Below the pieces are notes generated by a model. The model was not told the origin of the DNA, ran no database searches, and was given only the letters and a program-made list of their open reading frames with translations. Below are positions 1 through 5,020 of a stretch of DNA of 5,020 bases, one piece after another. The position numbers were made by a program, and so were the translations under genes. How positions within the stretch are numbered: the stretch's first letter is position 1; each line of letters starts with the position of its first letter. Source of the stretch: Pseudomonadales bacterium (lineage in GTDB: Bacteria > Pseudomonadota > Gammaproteobacteria > Pseudomonadales > Azotimanducaceae); NCBI GenBank assembly GCA_022448765.1, contig JAKUTI010000199.1, positions 1 through 5,020 of the forward strand, in the 5' to 3' direction.

Positions 1-1
1 T

Positions 2-610
2 GCGGCCGATCGTGGCCTCGTTGCGCTCGCACTGGATTCTGACCGTAGCTACATATCTTGGGTCATTTTGGTTGTCTACGCGTTAGCTAGTTGCCACTGG
101 CTGTGGTCATCGTTGCAGTTGACGCGAGAACGTCAGCGTTTTTCGGATCTCGAAGAAGCCCGTTTGCGCGGTGACCCAAACGTTGTGATGGAAGATGGGT
201 TGCTGGGCGAATTTTTCACCCGCTTGGGCGCGAAATCCGACGATAACCCCGACGCATTGCTGGCGGCGTTTGGAGACGAACTGGCGAATCGTCATGCCAT
301 CGGGCACTTCGTCAGCGACGTGTTACTGAAGCTCGGTCTGCTTGGTACGGTCGTCGGGTTTATTTTGATGCTCCTTCCGGTGGGTGAAATCGAGGATTTC
401 GATCCATCGATGATGCAACAGCTCTTGAGCGCGATGAGTGGCGGTATGGCGGTCGCTTTGTATACGACGATCGCGGGCCTCGTGACCAGTACGTTATTGA
501 AGCTCCAATACCATGTCGTTGATACGTCAGCGGCGGATTTGGTGACCCGCCTGCAAGTGTTCGTCGATTCAAAACCGCGAGAAGACCGGGATGCGGTAGA
601 TGCGTCATAG
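2..610 (+). CDS. MotA/TolQ/ExbB proton-channel family protein (5' end outside window)
   Basis: The reading frame is open from base 2 to the TAG at 608-610, giving 202 visible residues; the true start lies upstream of the window. Three hydrophobic segments are seen: about residues 17-39, 105-127 and 148-167. The second contains LGLLGTVVGF and the third GMAVALYTTIAGL. These match the two conserved helices of the MotA/TolQ/ExbB family, which carry the Gly/Thr residues lining the proton path. Between the first and second helices is a polar, mostly acidic stretch of about 65 residues, as in the cytoplasmic loop of ExbB/TolQ. Family members form an inner-membrane oligomer around a pair of ExbD/TolR/MotB-like helices and use the proton motive force to do work across the periplasm. 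The next gene overlaps its end by 11 bases and encodes a plausible partner. Family assignment is firm. Its exact system is unknown: it is not clearly TolQ, ExbB or MotA. Confidence 0.88.
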   Translation, partial: AADRGLVALALDSDRSYISWVILVVYALASCHWLWSSLQLTRERQRFSDLEEARLRGDPNVVMEDGLLGEFFTRLGAKSDDNPDALLAAFGDELANRHAIGHFVSDVLLKLGLLGTVVGFILMLLPVGEIEDFDPSMMQQLLSAMSGGMAVALYTTIAGLVTSTLLKLQYHVVDTSAADLVTRLQVFVDSKPREDRDAVDAS

Positions 611-1217
611 AATCTATGGCCAGAGAGAATCTCAAGACGCTTTCACGGATCTCCTGTTCAATGCGCTGCTTGGCTTCGCGTTTATGTTCGTGGTCGCGTT
701 CTCGCTAATCAGCGACCCGACGGATACCGGGAAAGTGGATCGCAAGGCTGAAATCCTCATTACCGTTCGATGGCAGGATCGGCATCCGGACGATGTCGAC
801 ACCCTGGTAGAAGACCCGCAAGGCAATATGGTCTGGTATCACAATCGCGACACGGGGTTGATGCACTTGGATCGTGACGACCGTGGCTTGTTTCAGGACC
901 GCGTAATTCTTGATGGCGTTGAGGTATCCAATCCGCTCAATCAAGAGACGGTAACGGTCAGGGCCATGAAGGCGGGGGAGTACGTCGTGAACGTGTTGCA
1001 CTATCAGGCGAACTACAGCGAACCGTTGCCGGTAACCGTCAAAGTCGAGAAGCTGAATCCCGTCGTCAAACTCATTCACTACGAGAAGCTCGAACTTAAT
1101 GGCATAGGCGATGAACAAACCGCCGTGCGTTTTACTGTCGATGGCTCGGGCGAGGTGATTGGCACCAATAAACTGAATAAACGCCTGCTGAGCAAGGCGG
1201 TCGCGGACAAACGTTGA
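600..1217 (+). CDS. Putative ExbD/MotB-like channel partner with periplasmic beta-rich domain
   Basis: This 205-residue protein starts at ATG 600. An in-frame TAG at 597-599 abuts the start codon, so no upstream start is possible; there is only a weak purine-rich stretch ahead of it, suggesting translational coupling with the channel gene. A short cytoplasmic N-terminus is followed by one membrane helix (about residues 18-37), with Asp17 at its cytoplasmic edge (motif FTDLLFNALLGFAFMF). This is reminiscent of the proton-carrying Asp helix of ExbD, TolR and MotB. The rest (about 39-205) should be periplasmic. It has a DVD...V.DPQG motif at 65-75 and a GEYVVNVLHY strand at 126-135, like beta-sandwich domains of the YfaP/DUF2135 type. 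No OmpA-like peptidoglycan-binding domain or typical TolR/ExbD C-terminal fold is recognisable. The partner role is inferred from gene order and the Asp helix; the domain comparison is tentative. Confidence 0.75.
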   Translation: MRHRIYGQRESQDAFTDLLFNALLGFAFMFVVAFSLISDPTDTGKVDRKAEILITVRWQDRHPDDVDTLVEDPQGNMVWYHNRDTGLMHLDRDDRGLFQDRVILDGVEVSNPLNQETVTVRAMKAGEYVVNVLHYQANYSEPLPVTVKVEKLNPVVKLIHYEKLELNGIGDEQTAVRFTVDGSGEVIGTNKLNKRLLSKAVADKR

Positions 1218-1765
1218 TTACCACCGCGATTGTGCTCGCGCTTGCGTATGCCGCGACTGCGGCACTCTTGTTGAACCTCAATCTAACCACACCGTTGGCA
1301 CGATGGATCAAATTCACCTCGGTTGTCGGTGTTTCGGTGCTCTATGCGGTGACCTGGCACGGACTTAGTGACCTCCTCGGTTGGGCAACCAGCGAACCCA
1401 TGCCGGAGGATTTTCGTCTGCATTGGGTTGTCATTGAGGAGCCCGATAAAGCCAGGGGCGGCGACGGCAAAATCTACTTTTGGATTCGCGAACTTGACGA
1501 GGCGGGTTTAGCCGAGGGCGCGCCAAGGGCGTATCAGGTCCCGTGGGATGAGGACACCGCTGAATCGGCGGAAGAGGCCCTGGAGGAACTGGAGGGTGGC
1601 CAGCTGTTAAATGGTCGGATGAGTAGGCAAATCATCAATCCTGATCTCATGTCCCCTGATCCAACCGCGCAGTATCGGGGAGACGAATCCGGTTCCCAGG
1701 GAGAGCGTCCTCAGTTTGAGTTTACTCGTCTGCCGCCACCGACGTTGCCGCCAAAGCCGATTTGA
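1214..1765 (+). CDS. Two-helix membrane protein of unknown function, third gene of the channel operon
   Basis: This 183-residue protein uses a TTG start at 1214, overlapping the previous gene's TGA by three bases (TTGA). The nearest upstream in-frame stop is TAA at 1178-1180, and no ATG or GTG lies between, so TTG is the first usable start; GTG at 1232 is an alternative. Two hydrophobic helices (about residues 3-20 and 32-48) are separated by a short loop with Arg30 and Lys33. By the positive-inside rule the loop is cytoplasmic and the C-terminal domain periplasmic. That domain (about 58-183) has the segment DGKIYFWIRELDE, an acidic stretch at about 133-149 and a proline-rich end (LPPPTLPPKP, 173-182). 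I do not recognise a named family. The 3-bp overlap implies co-translation with the channel pair and therefore a shared job, perhaps as an accessory subunit or cargo anchor. That role is inference only. Confidence 0.75.
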   Translation: MITTAIVLALAYAATAALLLNLNLTTPLARWIKFTSVVGVSVLYAVTWHGLSDLLGWATSEPMPEDFRLHWVVIEEPDKARGGDGKIYFWIRELDEAGLAEGAPRAYQVPWDEDTAESAEEALEELEGGQLLNGRMSRQIINPDLMSPDPTAQYRGDESGSQGERPQFEFTRLPPPTLPPKPI

Positions 1766-1792
1766 GGTGGGATCGATAAATCCGCTTTGGCG
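1749..1792. terminator. Stem-loop between convergent genes, possible bidirectional 3'-end/terminator
   Basis: CGCCAAAGC (1749-1757) pairs perfectly with GCTTTGGCG (1784-1792). After one C-C mismatch the stem continues with GATTT (1759-1763) against AAATC (1778-1782), leaving a 14-nt loop. The structure covers the stop codon (1763-1765) of the + strand gene and ends 13 bp before the stop of the - strand gene. Position and symmetry suit a shared mRNA 3' end. There is no U-run on either side, so this is not a classic Rho-independent terminator; it could instead be a 3'-stabilising hairpin working with Rho. Confidence 0.5.
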
Positions 1793-1804
1793 ACAGCTAG
1801 ACCA

Positions 1805-4021
1805 CTATTGGAGCCAAGTTAAGCGCGGCGCTTCCTGATTGCCGAGTGCAACTTCCCGATCTTCGATGGCTCTTGCTCTCACGTAATCGTGAATCCGGGC
1901 GGTATCTTCTTCCGTCAGCACGTCGGCGAAACTCGCCATCCCCGCGGATGCCATCATCCCCTCGAGAACGATTTTGTTGAAAGCGTCGTGGCTTGCTTCG
2001 CTAATGCGCCGTAAATCGGAAATCGAGCCCCCGGAGCGGACGACGAGACCGTGACAGAAGCCGCAATAATTGCCGTAGAGTCGTTCACCGCGGGCGATGT
2101 CTTCGATACTGGCCGTCAGCGGGGGCTGTTCCGGAATGGACCGATCCACCGCTGTTGGGGATTCGAGCGTCGCGTTCCCACCGAGTTTAAACGTCAGCAA
2201 TTTGCCATAGTTGCCGTACGTGAGGGACGCAGGTTCCGCGACGGGCGGTAACGGCTCGCCGGAGAAAAGGTCGCCGCCGCCGTTACCCGTGAGGATCGAA
2301 ACATACTGCACCCCGTCGATCATGAAACTCACCGGTGGCGCAAGAATCGACGTGTAGGTGTTGAACTGCCAAAGTGCTTCCCCGTTGTCTTTGTTGTAGG
2401 CCGTCAGGTAGCCGAGCGCGTCACCCTGAAAAACCAGCCCGCCGGCGGTTCCAAGGACCCCGCCGTTCCAGTAGTGGGGGATTTCCACAACCCACTTGTC
2501 GACCCCAGTCAGTGGGTCAAAAGCTTTTAGGTACCCCTTGGGAGTGGGTTGGTCTTCCAGATTGTTGAGCAGCAACTGAGCGATGCCGGCGATCTCGATT
2601 CCAAGATTCCAACCACCCTCGTTGCGTTTGTATACGCCAGACGCTTTCCACTCCTCCGACATGCCGTAAATGAGTGGATTATCTTGCGCCGGTAGATACA
2701 CGAGGCCCGCTTCGGTATCGACCGACATTGCTTGCCAGTTATGGGCCCCGAGTGGCCCCGGAAGAATCCATTGTTCCTTTTCAAGGTAATCGAGGTCCGG
2801 GTTCTCGACGGGCCGTCCTGTCTCTAAGTCGACGTGAGTGGCCCAGGTGACGGTGGCAAAGGGGTGTGCCCTCAATAATTTACCGTCAGCGCGATCGATG
2901 ACGTAAAAGAATCCGTTCTTAGGCGCTTGCAATAGGACCTTTCGTTCCACGCCGTCGACCGTCATGTCAGCGAGCGCGATGTCTTGGACAGCGGTGTAAT
3001 CCCAGTTATCCCCCGGTGTGGTTTGGTAGTACCAGTTCATTCGACCTGTATCGGCGTCTAATGCGACGATCGATGCGAGAAATAGGTTGTCGCCACCGCC
3101 CGGCGAACGGATCACGCGAGTCCATGGCGAGCCATTACCGACACCGAGATAGACTTGGTCAAAATCCGGGTCATAAACTATGGAATTCCAAACCGTTCCG
3201 CCCCCACCAATTTTCCACCACTCGCCGCCTTTCCAAGTGTCCGCAGCGGTTTCCATTTCGGGATGCTCGAAAGGAAGGGAGGGATCTCCCGGGACCGTGT
3301 AAAAGCGCCATACTTGCTCCCCGGTCTCGGCATCGTACGCGGTGACGTAGCCCCGCACGCCAAATTCGGCGCCGCCATTTCCGATGAAAATTTTACCTTT
3401 CGCTGCCCGGGGTGCTCCCGTGATCGAGTAGAAACGCTCACGGTCGATGATGGTGTCAACTTCCCATACCTTGATCCCTGTGGCGGCATCGAGTGCGATC
3501 AAGCGACCGTCGAGACTTGCGACGTAGACGCGACCTTGATAGACGGCCACGCCCCGATTAACGACGTCGCAACAGGCGCGTCGGCCCCATTCTCCGGGGA
3601 CCTGGGGATCATAAAACCAGAGCTGTTCGCCGCTGACGGCGTCGATGGCAAATACCCGACTCCACGAGCTCGTCAGAAACATGACCCCGTCGACGATAAT
3701 GGGGGTTGCCTCCTGGACTCGATTCGTATTCATGTCGCGTGCCCAGGCGAGCCCAAGTTCGCCCACGGTTTCTCGATTGATTTGTGTTAACGGTGAGAAT
3801 CGCTGTTCCTCGTATGTGCGTCCGTAGGCGAGCCAGTTGCCGGGCTCCGAATCCGCGTTATTAATTCTCGCGTCGTCGATCAGTCCGATGGTGGCAGTTG
3901 GAGCGGCAAGCGCCTCAGGAGTAGACGTAACGGTGGGGTCCGAGGTGGGTTCGTTCTGGACGAAAAGGACAAGGGCGATAATGGCCACCACGATGGCGAC
4001 ACCCGCAATCAAAGTTCGCAT
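1805..4021 (-). CDS. PQQ-dependent alcohol dehydrogenase with C-terminal cytochrome c domain (type II quinohaemoprotein)
   Basis: This 738-residue periplasmic enzyme should oxidise alcohols to aldehydes with PQQ and pass electrons to its own haem. The ATG at 4021 is preferred because GGAG lies 7 bases before it and a hydrophobic segment (residues 5-21) follows at once as signal peptide or membrane anchor. Residues about 60-615 form the eight-bladed propeller. Family-typical features are the vicinal Cys150-Cys151, Arg156, Ca ligands Glu219 (GGAEFG) and Asn296 (GNGSPW), catalytic Asp341 (TPGDNWDY), Lys368, Asn428 (HNWQ) and Trp518 (YWNGG). Residue 343, two after the catalytic base, is Thr rather than the Asp of lanthanide enzymes, so calcium use is predicted. 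The cytochrome domain (about 638-715) has CGFCH at 653-657 and probable axial Met695 (GMASF, with Ala replacing the usual Pro). Length fits the family. It stands alone: no PQQ synthesis gene is in view. The substrate cannot be told from sequence. Confidence 0.93.
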   Translation of the reverse strand: MRTLIAGVAIVVAIIALVLFVQNEPTSDPTVTSTPEALAAPTATIGLIDDARINNADSEPGNWLAYGRTYEEQRFSPLTQINRETVGELGLAWARDMNTNRVQEATPIIVDGVMFLTSSWSRVFAIDAVSGEQLWFYDPQVPGEWGRRACCDVVNRGVAVYQGRVYVASLDGRLIALDAATGIKVWEVDTIIDRERFYSITGAPRAAKGKIFIGNGGAEFGVRGYVTAYDAETGEQVWRFYTVPGDPSLPFEHPEMETAADTWKGGEWWKIGGGGTVWNSIVYDPDFDQVYLGVGNGSPWTRVIRSPGGGDNLFLASIVALDADTGRMNWYYQTTPGDNWDYTAVQDIALADMTVDGVERKVLLQAPKNGFFYVIDRADGKLLRAHPFATVTWATHVDLETGRPVENPDLDYLEKEQWILPGPLGAHNWQAMSVDTEAGLVYLPAQDNPLIYGMSEEWKASGVYKRNEGGWNLGIEIAGIAQLLLNNLEDQPTPKGYLKAFDPLTGVDKWVVEIPHYWNGGVLGTAGGLVFQGDALGYLTAYNKDNGEALWQFNTYTSILAPPVSFMIDGVQYVSILTGNGGGDLFSGEPLPPVAEPASLTYGNYGKLLTFKLGGNATLESPTAVDRSIPEQPPLTASIEDIARGERLYGNYCGFCHGLVVRSGGSISDLRRISEASHDAFNKIVLEGMMASAGMASFADVLTEEDTARIHDYVRARAIEDREVALGNQEAPRLTWLQ

Positions 4022-4025
4022 TGGT

Positions 4026-4031
4026 TCTCTC
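4026..4031 (-). promoter_or_regulatory. Ribosome binding site deciding the dehydrogenase start
   Basis: On the - strand GGAGAG lies just upstream of the ATG at 4021, with the GGAG core 7 bases away. This favours that ATG over an in-frame TTG 33 bases further upstream (4052-4054), which would only add eleven polar residues ahead of the signal segment. Confidence 0.7.
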
Positions 4032-4166
4032 CGCTGACGATTCGAATCAACCAATAGTATTCGAGGCCACGAGCGCCGTCGCCCGCTTTTTCAGCGCTGG
4101 GATCGACGCTGTCGCGCAGAAGGCTTAGTGGACGCAAGGACGCTCACCGGGTCCGAATCATCCCTC

Positions 4167-4195
4167 TTGAATATAATATTAATCTTAATGATAAT
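4167..4195 (+). promoter_or_regulatory. Sigma-70-type promoter of the DUF4856 lipoprotein gene
   Basis: A -35 element TTGAAT (4167-4172) and a -10 element GATAAT (4190-4195) are separated by 17 bp; they match the consensus at 4/6 and 5/6 positions. The region is strikingly AT-rich in a GC-rich surrounding. Transcription would begin near 4202, giving a leader of about 87 bases. The -10 element lies inside the Fur-like operator, the expected arrangement for an iron-repressed promoter. The start site is inferred. Confidence 0.55.
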
Positions 4196-4203
4196 GATTA
4201 TCG
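4189..4203. promoter_or_regulatory. Fur box (ferric uptake regulator operator)
   Basis: TGATAATGATTATCG matches the 7-1-7 Fur consensus (TGATAAT-N-ATTATCA) at 13 of the 14 defined positions, and its core GATAAT-G-ATTATC is a perfect 6-1-6 palindrome. It overlaps the -10 element of the lipoprotein promoter, so Fe-Fur binding would block RNA polymerase. A second, degenerate palindrome (AATAT-A-ATATT, 4170-4180) is centred 21 bp upstream, two helical turns away, and could be a weaker second site. The dehydrogenase start is about 170 bp away on the other side, so control of that gene is less likely. Confidence 0.75.
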
Positions 4204-4234
4204 TTTATATTTGATCCTCGTATTAGAGTTCTGG

Positions 4235-4262
4235 GCGGCTGCTCGATTCGCGATGCAGCCGC
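4235..4262 (+). other. GC-rich hairpin in the leader of the lipoprotein mRNA
   Basis: GCGGCTGC (4235-4242) and GCAGCCGC (4255-4262) are perfect 8-bp complements. Inside them TCG (4243-4245) pairs with CGA (4251-4253), leaving a single bulged T and a 5-nt loop. The hairpin lies between the predicted transcription start (about 4202) and the Shine-Dalgarno sequence (4275-4279). No U-run follows, so it is not an obvious terminator. It may stabilise the mRNA, affect translation, or be the DNA palindrome of a second regulator. Confidence 0.5.
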
Positions 4263-4274
4263 AACATGAAAATT

Positions 4275-4279
4275 GGGAG
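4275..4279 (+). promoter_or_regulatory. Ribosome binding site of the DUF4856 lipoprotein gene
   Basis: GGGAG lies 9 bases before the ATG at 4289. Together with the lipoprotein signal peptide that begins immediately at that ATG, it fixes the start. Confidence 0.65.
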
Positions 4280-4288
4280 TTTCTACGG

Positions 4289-5020
4289 ATGAATCGGTTT
4301 AACGCGATTATGTTGGTTGTCTTTTCCGTTGCATTAGCGGGAATGGCTGGATGTGGCGGCGGTGGTAGCAGCGGAGGAAGCGCTCCAGCAGCGGTCGATA
4401 GTGATGGCGACGGTGTGGCAGATACGCAGGACGCCTTCCCAAACGACGCCGATGAGACGGAGGACAGTGATGGCGACGGTGTGGGCGATAACGCTGATGT
4501 CTTTCCCAATGATGCGAGCGAAACCGTCGATACAGATAGCGATGGCGTTGGTGATAACTCCGACAACTGTCTGACCGACGCGAATGCGGATCAAGTTGAT
4601 AGTGATGCCAGCGGCGAAGGAGATGCTTGCGATCCCATGCCGACGTTTTATTCGTATACGAGCTCTATCGACGACGGAGATTCGGTTAGCTACACGGGCC
4701 AGACGGCGAGACATCTTCTTATGCTCGGGTTGGTGGACGCAATGGCCGGCTTAACAGAGCGTGTTGGCGAGGAGGCCAACGTAAAACAAGAATTGAGTTT
4801 CTTTGTCAACGGAGAAGGCGCTGATTCAACGCCGCATGGATTTTCCGCCAAAGGCGGAGAACCCGTGATTCCAGGCCCGAATTACGGAGATATCAGTAGC
4901 GGAAAAAATCTTGACGGAAAGATCGCTGGTGGCAACGGTGAGGGCGGGGGCGAAACTTCGCGACTCATCGACGACGATTTCTTCGGGTGGGAAGAAGGTA
5001 TGGATGCGACGCCGCTACCG
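4289..5020 (+). CDS. Lipoprotein with thrombospondin type 3 repeats and DUF4856 domain (3' end outside window)
   Basis: The ATG at 4289 opens a frame that runs off the right edge, with 244 residues visible. Residues 1-21 are a lipoprotein signal peptide ending in the lipobox MAGC, with Cys22 the lipidation site, followed by a Gly/Ser linker. Residues 37-115 are Asp-rich, thrombospondin type 3-like calcium-binding repeats: D.DGDGV.D at 37 and 59, a shortened DTDSDGVGD at 81, all at 22-residue spacing, then a DNC...NADQVDSD...GDACD unit with Cys94 and Cys114 as a likely disulphide. From about 119 the protein resembles DUF4856, with VSYTGQTARHLLML (133-146) and YGDISSGKNLDGKIAGG (199-215). Proteins of this family are commonly encoded near imelysin-like iron-regulated proteins, which agrees with the Fur box upstream. 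It is probably an outer-membrane lipoprotein induced in low iron. Its molecular function is unknown. Confidence 0.85.
   Translation, partial: MNRFNAIMLVVFSVALAGMAGCGGGGSSGGSAPAAVDSDGDGVADTQDAFPNDADETEDSDGDGVGDNADVFPNDASETVDTDSDGVGDNSDNCLTDANADQVDSDASGEGDACDPMPTFYSYTSSIDDGDSVSYTGQTARHLLMLGLVDAMAGLTERVGEEANVKQELSFFVNGEGADSTPHGFSAKGGEPVIPGPNYGDISSGKNLDGKIAGGNGEGGGETSRLIDDDFFGWEEGMDATPLP
4397..4594 (+). repeat. Three 66-bp tandem coding repeats (22-residue TSP3-like units)
   Basis: Units start at 4397, 4463 and 4529, each opening with an Asp codon and encoding a D.D.DGVGD-type calcium-binding loop; the first two continue into an FPNDA..ET spacer. The first two units share 19 identical bases (4400-4418 and 4466-4484), and the third is more diverged. 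The pattern indicates internal duplication within the lipoprotein gene. The third unit runs into the Cys-containing last motif. Confidence 0.7.

Larger units (their letters stand above)
4022..4288. other. Divergent intergenic region between dehydrogenase and lipoprotein genes
   Basis: This 267-bp region splits into two parts. Bases 4022-4160 are GC-rich and precede the dehydrogenase. The only promoter-like motif I see there for the - strand is TACTAT near 4054-4059, without a good -35 element. Bases 4160-4215 are AT-rich and carry the promoter and Fur box of the lipoprotein gene, followed by its hairpin leader. No RNA gene is recognisable. Confidence 0.6.

Noticed and set aside
360..1118. Several - strand frames of 64-137 codons over the channel genes
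   Set aside because: They oppose genes with clear family motifs and membrane helices and lack any domain or start signal.
2..1765. Zorya-type anti-phage system (ZorA/ZorB)
   Set aside because: The channel protein ends soon after its last helix, without the long tail of ZorA, and gene 2 lacks the OmpA-like domain of ZorB. No ZorC, ZorD or ZorE is in view.
3155..3790. 211-codon open frame on the + strand inside the dehydrogenase gene
   Set aside because: It lies antisense to strongly conserved dehydrogenase motifs, shows no recognisable domain and has no convincing ribosome binding site. It is a by-product of codon bias.
4022..4054. TTG at 4052-4054 as start of the dehydrogenase
   Set aside because: The ATG at 4021 has a good Shine-Dalgarno sequence and places the signal segment at the N-terminus; the extension is polar and would precede it unnaturally.
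4172..4177. Exact TATAAT as a -10 element
   Set aside because: At 17-bp spacing the -35 position reads GGGTCC, which does not fit. TTGAAT/GATAAT with a 17-bp spacer is better.
4397..4594. CRISPR-like or mobile repeat array
   Set aside because: The 66-bp units are in frame, code for calcium-binding loops and have no alternating repeat/spacer pattern.
4198..4714. Two overlapping - strand frames with Ser/Pro-rich or Ile/Val-rich repeats
   Set aside because: The repeats are the reverse reading of the Asp-rich TSP3 units of the lipoprotein gene; they have no independent support.

Overview
The window is about 5 kb of moderately GC-rich DNA with compact, Gram-negative-style gene packing. A TolQ/ExbB-type channel protein, a lipobox lipoprotein, a periplasmic quinohaemoprotein dehydrogenase and a Fur-type operator together suggest a proteobacterium. 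A marine or aquatic gammaproteobacterium is my best guess, but this rests on gene content only. Both edges cut genes.

Left part (1-1765, + strand): three tightly overlapping genes form one translational unit. They are the C-terminal part of a MotA/TolQ/ExbB-family proton-channel protein, a small protein with one N-terminal membrane helix carrying an acidic residue and a periplasmic beta-rich domain, and a two-helix membrane protein of unknown function. This looks like an H+-driven membrane motor or energy-transducing module. It has no recognisable TonB, TolA or flagellar partner in view. A 9+5 bp stem-loop (1749-1792) spans the stop codon of the last gene and lies between convergent genes.

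Middle (1805-4021, - strand): a complete PQQ-dependent alcohol dehydrogenase fused to a C-terminal cytochrome c domain (type II quinohaemoprotein). The vicinal Cys pair, metal ligands, catalytic Asp and CxxCH are all visible. The position that marks lanthanide enzymes is Thr, so a calcium enzyme is predicted.

Right part (4022-5020): a 267-bp divergent intergenic region holds an AT-rich promoter (TTGAAT-17 bp-GATAAT) whose -10 element lies inside a near-perfect Fur box. After it come a GC-rich hairpin in the leader and the start of a lipoprotein gene. That lipoprotein has thrombospondin type 3 calcium-binding repeats followed by what I recognise as a DUF4856 domain, and it runs off the right edge. 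DUF4856 proteins are known to sit near imelysin-type iron-regulated proteins, so the window probably ends at the first gene of an iron-repressed surface or periplasmic iron-acquisition locus.

The three blocks look functionally independent: an energy-transducing module, periplasmic alcohol oxidation and an iron-responsive lipoprotein locus. The most promising leads are the uncharacterised channel module and the Fur/hairpin-controlled DUF4856 locus.
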